Assembly (NCBI RefSeq): GCF_017303155.1
Contig: NZ_JAEKJR010000002.1
Coordinates: forward strand, 868,001 to 932,000
Direction of reading: 5' to 3'
DNA: 64,000 bases
From: Microbulbifer salipaludis
Lineage (GTDB): Bacteria; Pseudomonadota; Gammaproteobacteria; Pseudomonadales; Cellvibrionaceae
Shown here: positions 17,985 to 28,161 of the stretch, in pieces
How positions within the stretch are numbered: the first letter of the stretch is position 1
Layout of the letters: each line of letters begins with the position of its first letter
Notes under the pieces: model-generated
What the model saw: the letters and a program-made list of their open reading frames with translations, nothing else
What the model was told of the DNA's origin: nothing
Database searches by the model: none
Translations under genes and position numbers: made by a program

Positions 17985-19853
17985 TCAGGGTGCGATGCAG
18001 TGCATGCAGCGCACGTACAGCGCGCGTGGATCCTGGAAAGTTTTCAGTTCAGCCAGGGGCTGCAGGGCCGGCTGCAGGCTGCTGAACCAGGCCCCCAGCG
18101 GAAGGTTCTGCTCAACGCTGGCGGCGATTCTCGCATCGACGTTTTCCGCCAGTGCCCGCATGAGCTTTTCACCGGGGCTCAGCTCCCGCTGGATTTCCAC
18201 CACCTCGTATTTTTCCAGTTCTGCCAGCTGCGCGGCATCCGCGATGGCATCCTTGAGGTTGCCAAGCTCATCCACCAGGCCCAGTTTGTGGGCGGTGCGC
18301 CCGGTCCATACCTGGCCCTGGGCAATTTTATGGATTTCCTGCGGGGTGCTGTTGCGGGCTCCCGCCACCAGCTGCAGGAACTGGGCGTAAGTGTGCTCAA
18401 CACCCTGCTGCAGGATATCGGCGGCAGCCTCGGGCAGCGCGCGGTCCAGGCGCATGGTGCCGGCGAGTTCCGTGGTGCCGACGCCATCGTTGAAGATACC
18501 CAGATGCTCAAGGGAGTCTTCGAAGGTGGGGAAGGCGCCAAATACACCGATCGAGCCGGTGATGGTGGAAGGGGAGGCCCAGATGCGGTCGCCGCCTGCG
18601 GCGATCCAGTAACCGCCGGAGGCCGCCACACTACCCATGGAAATGACCACCGGGATGCCCGCTTCGCGGGTGGCCAGCAGTTCCTGGCGGATGGCTTCGG
18701 AAGCAAAGGCTGAGCCGCCGGGGCTGTCGATGCGCAGTACCAGTGCCTTGACCTCTTTCTCCCGCGCCTCCGCAATCAGTTTGCCCAGGGTAGCGCTGCC
18801 GATTTGTCCGGCGGGAGCCTCGCCATCCATGATGGCGCCGGCGGCACTGATCAAGCCAATTTTGTCGGCCTGGTGGCGCGGGTCGGGCAGGTCGGTCAGC
18901 TTGGCCTGGCGCAAGTAGTCCATTGCATTGATTGCTTTGTACTGGGACTTGTCGGCGTCACTGACGCCGACCAGCTCCTGTACTTCTGCCACTGCGGCGC
19001 GGCGGGTGAGCAGTTTGTCGACAAATTTATTGGCCAGTGCCGCATCCGCCCAACTGCCGCCCTGGGCGCGCAGGTTTTCCGGCAGGTCGGCAATGTAGCT
19101 GTCGATCGCATTGGGGGGCAGGTTGCGCAGGCCGGTCACCTGTTCGGTGTATTCGGTCCACAGCTGGTGCAGCCAGCGGGCATTGTTTTCCCGCGAGGCC
19201 GGGGACATGTCATCGCGGGTGTAGGGCTCGATAAAGTCTTTGTAATCACCGACGCGGAATACGTGGAAGTTGATTTTCAGCTTGTCGAGTGCGCTTTTGT
19301 AGTAATTGCGATAGCTGCCAAACCCGGTGACCAACAGAGAGCCCATCGGGTTCATGTACACCTTGTCGGCGTGACTGGCGAGAAAGTATTGTCCCTGGGT
19401 GAAGTTGTCGCCAATGGCATACACCGGTTTCTCGGTGGCCTTGAAGCGCTGTACGGCTTCACCCACTTCTTCAAGCTTGCTCAGGCTGGCGCCCGCCAGA
19501 TAGTCGAGTTCGAGCACCAGCGCGCCAATACGATTGTCATTGGCCGCGCGGTCGATGGCTTCTACCAGGTCCTTGACGCGGGTTTCCTGTGGCCTGGACG
19601 GACCGCCAAGAAAACCGGGCACACCGCTGGGCTGGCTGACTTCATCCACCAGGAATCCGGCGGGGGCAACCCTGAGGGCGCCACCCTGTGGCACGGTGAT
19701 GCGCTCTTCACCACCGAAGATGGCGATGCCGATAAACAGCAGGATCAACAGGAACAGCAGGTTGGTAACGACCCGGCGTAGCCAGGTGATGGCGCCGCCA
19801 ATGCTGCTAAAAAAGCGGCGGATGGGGCCGCGTTGTTGGGTTGCTTCGGTCAA
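17985..19853 (-). CDS. sppA: Signal peptide peptidase SppA, 67 kDa type (protease IV)
   Basis: A 622-residue long-form SppA that degrades cleaved signal peptides in the inner membrane. One N-terminal membrane anchor (about residues 30-47) is followed by two tandem ClpP-like domains. The catalytic dyad is split between them as in E. coli: Lys205 (VGDYKDFIEP) and Ser412 (GSVAASGGYW). It ends in a Cys-containing tail (VRCMHC). It is first read after DUF2069 and 34 bp from it on the same strand. Confidence 0.95.
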   Translation of the reverse strand: MTEATQQRGPIRRFFSSIGGAITWLRRVVTNLLFLLILLFIGIAIFGGEERITVPQGGALRVAPAGFLVDEVSQPSGVPGFLGGPSRPQETRVKDLVEAIDRAANDNRIGALVLELDYLAGASLSKLEEVGEAVQRFKATEKPVYAIGDNFTQGQYFLASHADKVYMNPMGSLLVTGFGSYRNYYKSALDKLKINFHVFRVGDYKDFIEPYTRDDMSPASRENNARWLHQLWTEYTEQVTGLRNLPPNAIDSYIADLPENLRAQGGSWADAALANKFVDKLLTRRAAVAEVQELVGVSDADKSQYKAINAMDYLRQAKLTDLPDPRHQADKIGLISAAGAIMDGEAPAGQIGSATLGKLIAEAREKEVKALVLRIDSPGGSAFASEAIRQELLATREAGIPVVISMGSVAASGGYWIAAGGDRIWASPSTITGSIGVFGAFPTFEDSLEHLGIFNDGVGTTELAGTMRLDRALPEAAADILQQGVEHTYAQFLQLVAGARNSTPQEIHKIAQGQVWTGRTAHKLGLVDELGNLKDAIADAAQLAELEKYEVVEIQRELSPGEKLMRALAENVDARIAASVEQNLPLGAWFSSLQPALQPLAELKTFQDPRALYVRCMHCIAP

Positions 19854-19887
19854 ACCTGAAACTCCTTGTGACGGTCTGTTGGTGTTA

Positions 19888-21213
<1,326 letters not shown>

Positions 21214-21396
21214 CGAAGGGGTATCCTGTTAAGGTTTGGCGTATTCTAACAGGTGACTGTTGGCCGTCCATGAGCCTGTCTGAATCCTGGGCTACGCTGG
21301 GGTATGGCGTACTTTTTAGACAGATTGCACGGCGTTTGCGCACGGATTCAGAATAGAGTCCGGCACACGTGGCTATATAACAAACTGAGAAGACCC

Positions 21397-22758
21397 ATGA
21401 CTGAAATGGTGCACCGCTGGCGTCGCTTTTTTGCCTCTCTCTGGTCCGTATTCAACGAAAAGAACTGTCGTCAGCACGCGGCCGCCCTCACCTACATGAC
21501 CCTGTTCGCGATAGTGCCGCTGGTAACCGTGAGTTACGCGATGCTTTCCCTGTTTCCGGACTTTTCCGGGCTGGAAAGCAAAATCCAGCAGCAGATCTTT
21601 TCCCACTTCGTGCCGGAGAGTGGTCGTGAGGTGCAGGAATACATCAATAATTTTTCATCTCAGGCCCAGCGCCTGACCGGTGTCGGTATTGCCATACTGC
21701 TGCTCACCGCAGGCATCATGCTGAAAAATATTGAAACGACGTTCAACGCCATCTGGGATATCCCCAAGGGACGCACCGGTGTTTCGAGTTTCCTGTTGTA
21801 CTGGGCCATTCTCAGCCTGGGGCCGATCCTGCTGGGCGCCGGTATGGCGACGACCACGTATCTGTTTTCACAGAAAGTCCTTGCCCAGAATGACAGTCTG
21901 GGCCTGTTGCCGGTGTTTTTGCGGATACTGCCATTCATATTTACGGCGGTGGCCTTTACCCTGCTGTTTGTTGCGGTGCCCAACTGCCGTGTACCGCTGC
22001 GACACGGGTTTGCCGGGGGCGTGATTACCGCCATTGCGTTTGAAGCGGCCAAGCATCTGTTTGGCGCGATTGTCGCGCGCAGTTCGGTGCAGGCCATCTA
22101 CGGCGCTTTTGCCTTTGTACCGCTGTTTCTGATCTGGCTTTATACCCTGTGGATGATTGTGTTGGCCGGTTGTGTGCTGGTGCGAACCCTGTCCGCCTAC
22201 CATGCGGCTGCACAGGGGCGAAAGTATTCGGATCTGGTGGCAACGCTGGTGTTGATGGCCAAATTCTTCAGCAATTACCAGAAGGGGATATCGGTCAGCG
22301 ACCAGGATATTTCCCGCGCGGGTATCCGCCCTGCGCAGTGGCGGCGTATCCGTGAAATCCTGCAGTCGCAAAAGGTCATTGCGCAAACCGATCGCACCGA
22401 ACATGTCCTGGTGCGGGACCTGGATTCGATTACCCTGGAGCAGCTGCGCGACTGGCTGCACCCGGGGCCGGTGCCAGAGAGTGGCCACCGGGAACTCAAT
22501 GCCCGCCCCTGGTTCCGGGAAGTGAATGCCCGTTTCCAGGAGTCGAAAGAGTTCTCCCATGAGCATCTCTCAAAATCCCTCGGCGATCTGTTCCGGGAGT
22601 CTATGGCAAAGGAAATGCTGGAAAAGTCGGTGGAGCCCGTGGACGAGGTCGCGGAATCACCGGAGCAGGAAACCGATAACAACGATAACAAGTCTTCCAG
22701 TAAAGGACGTAGCCGAAATGCCCGGACCAAGTCATCGAGCCGTACCGCGAATTCCTGA
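21397..22758 (+). CDS. YihY/virulence factor BrkB family membrane protein
   Basis: About 453 residues. Six predicted membrane helices (residues 35-290) carry the family segments AAALTYMTLFAIVPLVTVSYA, ETTFNAIWDIPKGR and FVPLFLIWLYTLWMIVLAG. A cytoplasmic winged-helix-like region and a long charged, Ser/Arg-rich C-terminal tail follow. The ATG at 21397 (MTEMVHRW) is chosen as family-like; an in-frame ATG at 21304 would add 31 residues. Once called ribonuclease BN, the family has no confirmed function. Confidence 0.88.
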   Translation: MTEMVHRWRRFFASLWSVFNEKNCRQHAAALTYMTLFAIVPLVTVSYAMLSLFPDFSGLESKIQQQIFSHFVPESGREVQEYINNFSSQAQRLTGVGIAILLLTAGIMLKNIETTFNAIWDIPKGRTGVSSFLLYWAILSLGPILLGAGMATTTYLFSQKVLAQNDSLGLLPVFLRILPFIFTAVAFTLLFVAVPNCRVPLRHGFAGGVITAIAFEAAKHLFGAIVARSSVQAIYGAFAFVPLFLIWLYTLWMIVLAGCVLVRTLSAYHAAAQGRKYSDLVATLVLMAKFFSNYQKGISVSDQDISRAGIRPAQWRRIREILQSQKVIAQTDRTEHVLVRDLDSITLEQLRDWLHPGPVPESGHRELNARPWFREVNARFQESKEFSHEHLSKSLGDLFRESMAKEMLEKSVEPVDEVAESPEQETDNNDNKSSSKGRSRNARTKSSSRTANS

Positions 22759-23218
22759 GCGGCCCCAACTGTACCTGCTGTTGTCGCTCATTTTGCTGTT
22801 CGCCAGTGGCTGTGAACAGCGCGCTGGCGGCCTGCAATCCCTGGAGGGGGGCACCCTGCCCACAGAGGGCAGAATACTGCTGGTGAATTACTGGGCCGAG
22901 TGGTGCGCGCCCTGTCGCGAGGAAATCCCCGAGCTGAATCGCTTTTACCAAGAGCACAAAGCGGATGTGCTGGTGCTGGGCATCAATTTCGATCGTTTGC
23001 CGGTGGAACAGGTGCGCCGGCAAGCCGAGCGCTTTGGGATTGAATTTCCCCTGCTGGCCGGGGCGCCAGCGGATCACTGGGGGCAGCCCGTGCCTCAGGT
23101 GTTGCCATCGACGCTGATTATCGATGCCAACGGCCAGTGGCAGGGCACCTTGGTGGGACCACAGACGGCAGAGACACTTGCCGAGGCAATTCAGGCCACT
23201 CGCAGAGCTGCACAATAG
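22718..23218 (+). CDS. TlpA/ResA-like thioredoxin-fold lipoprotein
   Basis: 166 residues. The lipoprotein signal LLLSLILLFASGC supplies the lipidated Cys; a periplasmic thioredoxin fold follows, with the active site WCAPC in NYWAEWCAPCREEIPELN and the cis-Pro loop LPSTLIID. Likely a periplasmic thiol reductant/isomerase, partner unknown. The ATG at 22718 follows AAAGGA and lies 41 bp inside the yihY-like gene in another frame; the longer open frame is a yihY shadow. Confidence 0.88.
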   Translation: MPGPSHRAVPRIPERPQLYLLLSLILLFASGCEQRAGGLQSLEGGTLPTEGRILLVNYWAEWCAPCREEIPELNRFYQEHKADVLVLGINFDRLPVEQVRRQAERFGIEFPLLAGAPADHWGQPVPQVLPSTLIIDANGQWQGTLVGPQTAETLAEAIQATRRAAQ

Positions 23219-23342
23219 CTCGCAGTAGCCGCAGTGCTGTTTCTATATCTATAACCAAAGTGTCTTTAAAGGAAACACGCGCCAGCTGTTAGCATGCGTG
23301 CATTTTTTTACGGCAAAGTTTGCAATCGGGGACTCGTAACGC

Positions 23343-24716
23343 ATGCAATTGAGTGCACTACTTCTACTGGCCATTTACCTGCTCCTGATCTGGCCACTGG
23401 CTCGCTGGCATCGCAGCCGCAACTCCCTGGCACCGGCGGTATTTGCCGGCCTGCTGCTGGGTTTACTGTTCGGTGGTGTGATGCACATTGCCGAGGGCTG
23501 GGGGGTAAATACGGACTGGGTGCTGGACTGGGTGGGACTCATTGGCGATGGCTACGTCAATTTACTGTACCTGCTGGTGATGCCGCTGGTGCTGGTCTCC
23601 ATTCTCGGTGCGGTGGTCAAAGTCAGTGACACCCGGTCACTGGGCAAGATCAGCGGCTCGGTGCTGGCGGTCCTGCTGGGGACGACGGCCATTGCCGCTT
23701 TCATCGGGGTGATGATTGCCTGGTTGTTCGGTCTTTCTGCCGAGGGGCTCGTCGAAGGCGCGCGGGAAGCGGCGCGGGTAGAAGTCTTGAATGAGCGTAT
23801 CGGGCGGGTCAGCGACCTGAGCATTCCGCAAATACTCACTTCATTTATCCCGCGCAATATTTTTGCGGACCTTGCCGGTCAGCGCGATACCTCGGTGATC
23901 GCGGTGGTGATATTTGCGGTGCTGCTCGGGCTGGCGGCGCTGGCTGTGCGCCGTGAAAATCCGGAGCAGGGCGCGGCCATCGAGCACTTTGTGTCTGTTG
24001 CCCAGACCTGGGTGATGAAACTGGTGCGCCTGATCATGGCCTTCACCCCCTATGGCGTTATGGCGCTGGTCACCGCGCTGATTGCCAAATCCAGTTGGGC
24101 GGATATTTTCAATTTATTCAATTTTGTCATTGCCTCGTTTGTCGCCATCGCCCTGATGTTTGTGGTGCACGGGATACTGTTGCTGGTGAACGGCATCAGC
24201 CCGATACACTATTTCGCCAAGGTCTGGCCGGTACTGGTGTTCGCCTTCAGCTCCCGCTCCAGCGCGGCCACGATTCCGCTGAATGTGGAAACCCAGATCG
24301 ATGAGCTGAAAAATTCGCCGGCCATTGCCAACTTTTCCGCCTCCTTCGGGGCCACGATTGGCCAGAACGGATGTGCCGGAATCTATCCTGCGATGCTGAC
24401 GGTGATGGTGGCGGTGCCGCTGGGTATCAATATTTTTGATCCGGTATGGCTGGCGTCTCTGATTGCGGTGATTGTGATCAGCTCCTTTGGTATTGCCGGT
24501 GTCGGCGGCGGGGCCACTTTTGCTGCCCTGGTGGTGCTGCCGACCATGGGGCTGCCGGTCCAGATCGCCGCGCTGCTGATCTCCGTCGAGCCATTGATTG
24601 ATATGGCGCGTACCGCACTGAATGTGAACGGCGCCATGACCGCCGGCACCCTGACTCAACACTGGGTTGGGCCGGAACCCCAGGAACCCGAACCCCAGGA
24701 AGCAGCAGCCAGCTGA
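23343..24716 (+). CDS. TcyP-like L-cystine / dicarboxylate symporter
   Basis: 457 residues, DAACS (glutamate/dicarboxylate:cation symporter) family with about eight helices plus re-entrant loops. The long segments FSSRSSAATIPLNVETQ, ASFGATIGQNGCAGIYPAML and LLISVEPLIDMARTALNV run almost word for word with E. coli TcyP (YdjN), so L-cystine uptake is the best guess over C4-dicarboxylates. A run of nine T residues follows the stop (24720-24728), but the hairpin in front of it is weak. Confidence 0.88.
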   Translation: MQLSALLLLAIYLLLIWPLARWHRSRNSLAPAVFAGLLLGLLFGGVMHIAEGWGVNTDWVLDWVGLIGDGYVNLLYLLVMPLVLVSILGAVVKVSDTRSLGKISGSVLAVLLGTTAIAAFIGVMIAWLFGLSAEGLVEGAREAARVEVLNERIGRVSDLSIPQILTSFIPRNIFADLAGQRDTSVIAVVIFAVLLGLAALAVRRENPEQGAAIEHFVSVAQTWVMKLVRLIMAFTPYGVMALVTALIAKSSWADIFNLFNFVIASFVAIALMFVVHGILLLVNGISPIHYFAKVWPVLVFAFSSRSSAATIPLNVETQIDELKNSPAIANFSASFGATIGQNGCAGIYPAMLTVMVAVPLGINIFDPVWLASLIAVIVISSFGIAGVGGGATFAALVVLPTMGLPVQIAALLISVEPLIDMARTALNVNGAMTAGTLTQHWVGPEPQEPEPQEAAAS

Positions 24717-24822
24717 GCATTTTTTTTTAAATTCTTGTCAACCGATTCGGTTTTCGCACGTTTTTATCAATGAGCCGGCGAGTTGTATTCGCCCATCATT
24801 GACTACAACAGGGAATCCATCG

Positions 24823-25203
24823 ATGAAATTGATCAAAAACCAGGCTGTTGTTCTGGCCATTGCACTGCTCTCCTTTTCCGCAATGGCGGACGATGGCGAG
24901 CAGCGCGCTCAGTTCCTGGACAACAAGGGTGACCGGATTGAAAACCGCATGGATCGCCGCGGCGACCGTATCGACAAGCGTCTGGACAACAAGGGGGATC
25001 GCATCGACAGCCGCCTGGACCGGGCATCGGAGCGGGCGGAAGCGCGCGGCAACGACAAGCGCGCGACCCACCTCGACAACAAGGGAGACCGTATCGAGCG
25101 CCGTCTGGACCGCAAGGGCGATAAAATTGACCGCCGCCTGGATCGCAAGGGCGATCGTGTTGATCAACGCCTCGACCGCCGCGGTGACCGGCTGCGCAAG
25201 TAA
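24823..25203 (+). CDS. Exported 11-residue-repeat (hendecad) coiled-coil protein
   Basis: 126 residues. A signal peptide (MKLIKNQAVVLAIALLSFSAMA) precedes a mature part made almost only of tandem 11-residue units of the form LDNKGDRIDxR: three units, a divergent 19-residue block, then four more. An 11-residue period is the hendecad of right-leaning or straight coiled coils. The protein is extremely rich in Asp and Arg and has no hydrophobic core sequence beyond one Leu and one Ile per unit. No family name is recognised. Upstream is a small palindrome AACCGA-T-TCGGTT (24740-24752). Confidence 0.8.
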   Translation: MKLIKNQAVVLAIALLSFSAMADDGEQRAQFLDNKGDRIENRMDRRGDRIDKRLDNKGDRIDSRLDRASERAEARGNDKRATHLDNKGDRIERRLDRKGDKIDRRLDRKGDRVDQRLDRRGDRLRK

Positions 25204-25293
25204 CCCCAAGCCCAATGCGGCTCCTGAACCGGGGAGCCGCGGGTTTTCCCCCTCAATAAAAAGAACCCTGCGCAACGGGCTGCTACACACTGC

Positions 25294-25818
25294 ATGGAAC
25301 AGTTTCTCGCTTCGGTAGAAAAACGCGCCTTTTCCATGGCCGCGATGGCGGTGGGGAACCGTGACGACGCTCTGGATATCGTGCAGGATGCGATGTTCGC
25401 GTTGGTGCGTCGCTACCGGCACAAGCAGCGGGATCAATGGCGCCCGCTATTTTTTACCATTCTCAACAATCGCATCACCGACTGGCATCGTCGTCACAAG
25501 ACCGTTTCCCGGTGGCAGTTGCTGAGGGAAAAGTTTGCGGGTGACGACGAGGACGACGGTTTTGACCCGGGTGTGCTGGAAGATACGGCTGGGCCGCAGC
25601 CGGAGCACCTGGTGTTTTCCCAGCATGCACTGGAGCAGATCGAGTCGGCCGTCAGTGGATTGCCACCGCGGCAGCAGCAGGCTTTTATGCTGCGCTGTGT
25701 CGAAGGATTTGATGTTGCAGAGACTGCCAGTGCCATGTCCTGCAGTGCTGGTAGTGTAAAAACCCACCTTTCCCGGGCGCTTGCCGCCCTGCGTACGCAA
25801 TTGGAGGAAGTGCGATGA
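25294..25818 (+). CDS. ECF sigma factor (RpoE-like)
   Basis: 174 residues. Region 2 (VEKRAFSMAAMAVGNRDDALDIVQDAMFAL, then WRPLFFTILNNRITDWHRR) and region 4 (GLPPRQQQAFMLRCVEG followed by a helix-turn-helix AETASAMSCSAGSVKTHLSRAL) are both present. It directs RNA polymerase to a small regulon. Its stop overlaps the next start (ATGA), and the neighbour is a single-span membrane protein, the typical position of an anti-sigma factor. Confidence 0.93.
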   Translation: MEQFLASVEKRAFSMAAMAVGNRDDALDIVQDAMFALVRRYRHKQRDQWRPLFFTILNNRITDWHRRHKTVSRWQLLREKFAGDDEDDGFDPGVLEDTAGPQPEHLVFSQHALEQIESAVSGLPPRQQQAFMLRCVEGFDVAETASAMSCSAGSVKTHLSRALAALRTQLEEVR

Positions 25819-26240
25819 CACCCCCGAAGAATCCGTCGCCCGGTCGCGATGCGGCGAAACCCAGCGACGACGGCACGAGACGCCCTGGCGAGCGCGACCT
25901 GGTGGCCGGCGCACGTGCCGCGATGGATCGTCGCGACGCGTCTCTGGATGGGGAAACCCTGTCTCACTTGCGGCGTGCGCGCGCTGCCGCACTGGATGCG
26001 AACGACACCAGCGTCGGCCCAACGGTAGCGCCATGGTTGCCGGTGGGGTTGGCCAGCGCCGCAGTGGTTGCCATTGCGATTGCCGTTGTTTGGCCGGGGA
26101 CCTTCACGCAACCAGCGAAGCCCATCGACATGTTGGCCGACGCCTGGATTCTCGACGAGGAAGCGGAGCTGGAAATGATCCAGGACGTGGAGTTTTACCA
26201 GTGGTTGGCGGAGGAGGCGCCGGATGGCTATTCATCCTGA
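25815..26240 (+). CDS. Single-span membrane protein, DUF3619-like, candidate anti-sigma factor
   Basis: 141 residues: a polar, charged N-terminal cytoplasmic half containing DGETLSHLRRARAAALDA, one membrane helix (about residues 74-93, WLPVGLASAAVVAIAIAVVW), and a short acidic periplasmic end (MLADAWILDEEAELEMIQDV). Topology and 4-bp overlap with the ECF sigma gene suggest it restrains that sigma factor; the classic zinc anti-sigma motif (HxxxCxxC) is absent. DUF3619 resemblance is from the layout sigma/DUF3619/DUF3106 known in other proteobacteria. Confidence 0.75.
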   Translation: MTPPKNPSPGRDAAKPSDDGTRRPGERDLVAGARAAMDRRDASLDGETLSHLRRARAAALDANDTSVGPTVAPWLPVGLASAAVVAIAIAVVWPGTFTQPAKPIDMLADAWILDEEAELEMIQDVEFYQWLAEEAPDGYSS

Positions 26241-26493
26241 TCTCCCGGGAGGATGTGACTCCAGACTGCGCGGGACAGCACTGGCTCTGATGCTGTTGGT
26301 ACTGCCTTCCGCCATTGCCGAAGAGCCACTGGATGAGGAGTTCTTGATGTTTCTTTCCGACTGGAGCGATGACACCGGCGAGTTTATCGCCCCCAGTGAC
26401 GTGGAAGATACCTGGACGGAAGATGTGCTCCCGCAACCGGCGGTGGAGACCGAAACGGATGCGCAAAGTGAAGAGGGTGAGCAAGATGATTAG
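26224..26493 (+). CDS. Small acidic exported protein, unknown function
   Basis: 89 residues. A signal-like hydrophobic segment (GTALALMLLVLPSAIA, about 17-32) precedes a very acidic mature part with many Asp/Glu and no Cys. A strong Shine-Dalgarno (GGAGGAGG, 26211-26218) lies 5 nt before the ATG, and the gene overlaps the upstream and downstream genes by 17 and 8 bp, so it is translated as part of the sigma operon. No family is recognised. Confidence 0.75.
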   Translation: MAIHPDLPGGCDSRLRGTALALMLLVLPSAIAEEPLDEEFLMFLSDWSDDTGEFIAPSDVEDTWTEDVLPQPAVETETDAQSEEGEQDD

Positions 26494-27001
26494 TGCCACA
26501 GCAAAACGCAGGTTGAAACGCGCTCTTCAGCCCTGGCTGGCGCGGGGGATTGCCCCGGTGTTGCTGTTGTTGTGCTCGCTTGCCAGTGTGGCGCGGGCCG
26601 ATACGCCAAACTGGCAGGATCTGAGTGACAGTGAACGCCAGCTGCTGCAGCGCTTCGAACAGCGCTGGGAGCAGTTTACGCCAGAGCAGCGCACTCGCCT
26701 GCGCGAAGGGGCAGAGCGCTGGACGGCGATGACCCCCGAGGAGCGCAAACGCGCCCGTCAGGAGTTCGGCAAATGGCAGCGTCTCAGTCCCGAGCAGCGC
26801 GAGGCACTGCGCGAAGCGTACACCCGCTTCAAGGCGCTACCGCCGGAGCAGCGCAAGAAGATCCGTGAGGCGCGTGAGCGGTTCCGGCAGCTTCCCCCGG
26901 AGCGCCAGCGTCGCCTGCGAGAGCGCTGGCGCAAGATGAGCCCAGATCAGCGCCAGCGCTTCCGCGAGCGCTGGCGCAAGCGTCGCGGCATGTCTGACTG
27001 A
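26486..27001 (+). CDS. DUF3106 exported protein
   Basis: 171 residues. Signal peptide ending about residue 38 (PVLLLLCSLASVARA), then a strongly basic, Arg/Glu/Gln-rich helical region with repeating units like LSPEQREALREAYTRFKALP, LPPERQRRLRERWRKM. This is the DUF3106 pattern, resembling CpxP/Spy-type helical periplasmic proteins in style but not proven related. The ATG at 26486 has AGAGGG 8 nt upstream. It is the last gene of the overlapping run that starts with the ECF sigma factor. Confidence 0.85.
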   Translation: MISATAKRRLKRALQPWLARGIAPVLLLLCSLASVARADTPNWQDLSDSERQLLQRFEQRWEQFTPEQRTRLREGAERWTAMTPEERKRARQEFGKWQRLSPEQREALREAYTRFKALPPEQRKKIREARERFRQLPPERQRRLRERWRKMSPDQRQRFRERWRKRRGMSD

Positions 27002-27132
27002 CACGGGCAGGTGATTCCTACTGGGGCCTGGCAAGTTCAGGATAGATTCAGCCAGTTGGGCGTAAAGTGCTCTCATCGGTTCAATTGGGCGGTCAACAGA
27101 CGCCGAGTTTCGGGTCTCAGGGAGCAAACAAT

Positions 27133-27717
27133 ATGGTTAAGATGCAGAAGTTTTTCCAGCAGCTGGCCTTCGCCGGCCTCACGGCCAGCCTGGTGGGGTT
27201 CAGCGCGCAGGGTGTGGCCGGTCCGAGCGGCTACTACGAGGGGCAGGACGGCTATGACTACGCCATTGTCACTGGCGTTACCCCCATTTATAACGATATC
27301 CAGATAGTGGAACCGCGCACCCAGTGCTGGGACCAGCCCGTTACCTACCAGCGACCCTCTCCGGCAGGTGCCATTATCGGCGGCCTGATTGGCGCGGCGG
27401 TGGGGCGCGATGCGGCCCGGGGCTACCGTCATGGCTATGGTCGCCACCGCCACTACCATCGCGGTAACAAGGGTGCGGGCACCCTCGCCGGGGCCGCAGT
27501 TGGCGCGGCCATCGGTAGCGCCATCAGCCAGCAAACGGCGCCGGTGCAGTACGGCACCCAGCAGCAGTGCCGGGTGGTTGAGGAAGTCAGTACCCGTCGG
27601 GAATTGGTAGGATATGACGTAAACTACCGCTATAACGGTCAGGAATATCTGATTCGCACCGACCGCCATCCCGGGGATAAAATCCGGGTGCGCGTGGACG
27701 TCACGCCGGTTCTTTGA
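27133..27717 (+). CDS. Glycine-zipper outer-membrane-type protein (17 kDa antigen-like)
   Basis: 194 residues. Signal peptide up to about residue 30; mature protein with a glycine zipper in two stretches (GAIIGGLIGAAVGRDAARG and GTLAGAAVGAAIGSAI) separated by a His/Arg-rich loop, and a C-terminal domain (about 140-194) with YRYNGQEYLIRTDRHPGDKIRVRV, typical of the 17 kDa surface antigen family. The ATG at 27133 follows AGGGAGC; 131 bp separate it from the DUF3106 gene. Confidence 0.85.
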   Translation: MVKMQKFFQQLAFAGLTASLVGFSAQGVAGPSGYYEGQDGYDYAIVTGVTPIYNDIQIVEPRTQCWDQPVTYQRPSPAGAIIGGLIGAAVGRDAARGYRHGYGRHRHYHRGNKGAGTLAGAAVGAAIGSAISQQTAPVQYGTQQQCRVVEEVSTRRELVGYDVNYRYNGQEYLIRTDRHPGDKIRVRVDVTPVL

Positions 27718-27753
27718 CACCGCCGGCGATTCAACGATAACAGGAGCTGCATT

Positions 27754-28113
27754 GTGAAATTTCCCGCTACCCCAACCGCTGCGATGGTTTTGGTGATCGG
27801 CCTGTGTGCCACTCTGCTCGCCTCACCGCTCCATGCGGGGCAGCGTGCCGAGGATCGCACTTCCGGGGAAAATTCCGTGCGCGGACTGGGTTACCTGAAT
27901 GTCCAGCCCATCGCCAGCATGCGCGTGCAGGACCGCGGTGTCTCCCGCGATCAGGCGGCGGCCCTCGTGAAAAAACGTTACGGCGGAAAAATCCTGGCAA
28001 TCAGTGAAGTGCAGCGCAATGGCCGGGCCATGTACCGGGTTAAGGGGCTTTCTGACAAGAGTCAGGTCTATGTGGTGTTCGTAGACAAGAAAAGTGGCCG
28101 CATCTCCCGTTAA
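27754..28113 (+). CDS. PepSY domain periplasmic protein
   Basis: 119 residues. N-terminal signal (AAMVLVIGLCATLLASPLHA) then one PepSY-like domain (about 60-119): ISRDQ-like SRDQAAALVKKRYGGKILAISEVQ followed by MYRVKGLSDKSQVYVVFVDKKSG. Start is GTG at 27754 with CAGGAG upstream. It precedes the response regulator gene by 48 bp, a frequent association of PepSY proteins with PhoP/PhoQ-type systems, which suggests a role in signal input or feedback. Confidence 0.85.
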   Translation: MKFPATPTAAMVLVIGLCATLLASPLHAGQRAEDRTSGENSVRGLGYLNVQPIASMRVQDRGVSRDQAAALVKKRYGGKILAISEVQRNGRAMYRVKGLSDKSQVYVVFVDKKSGRISR

Positions 28114-28161
28114 CGCTCTGGGTGAGTGTTCCGGCCATCGATAACAGGTAGAGGAGATTTT

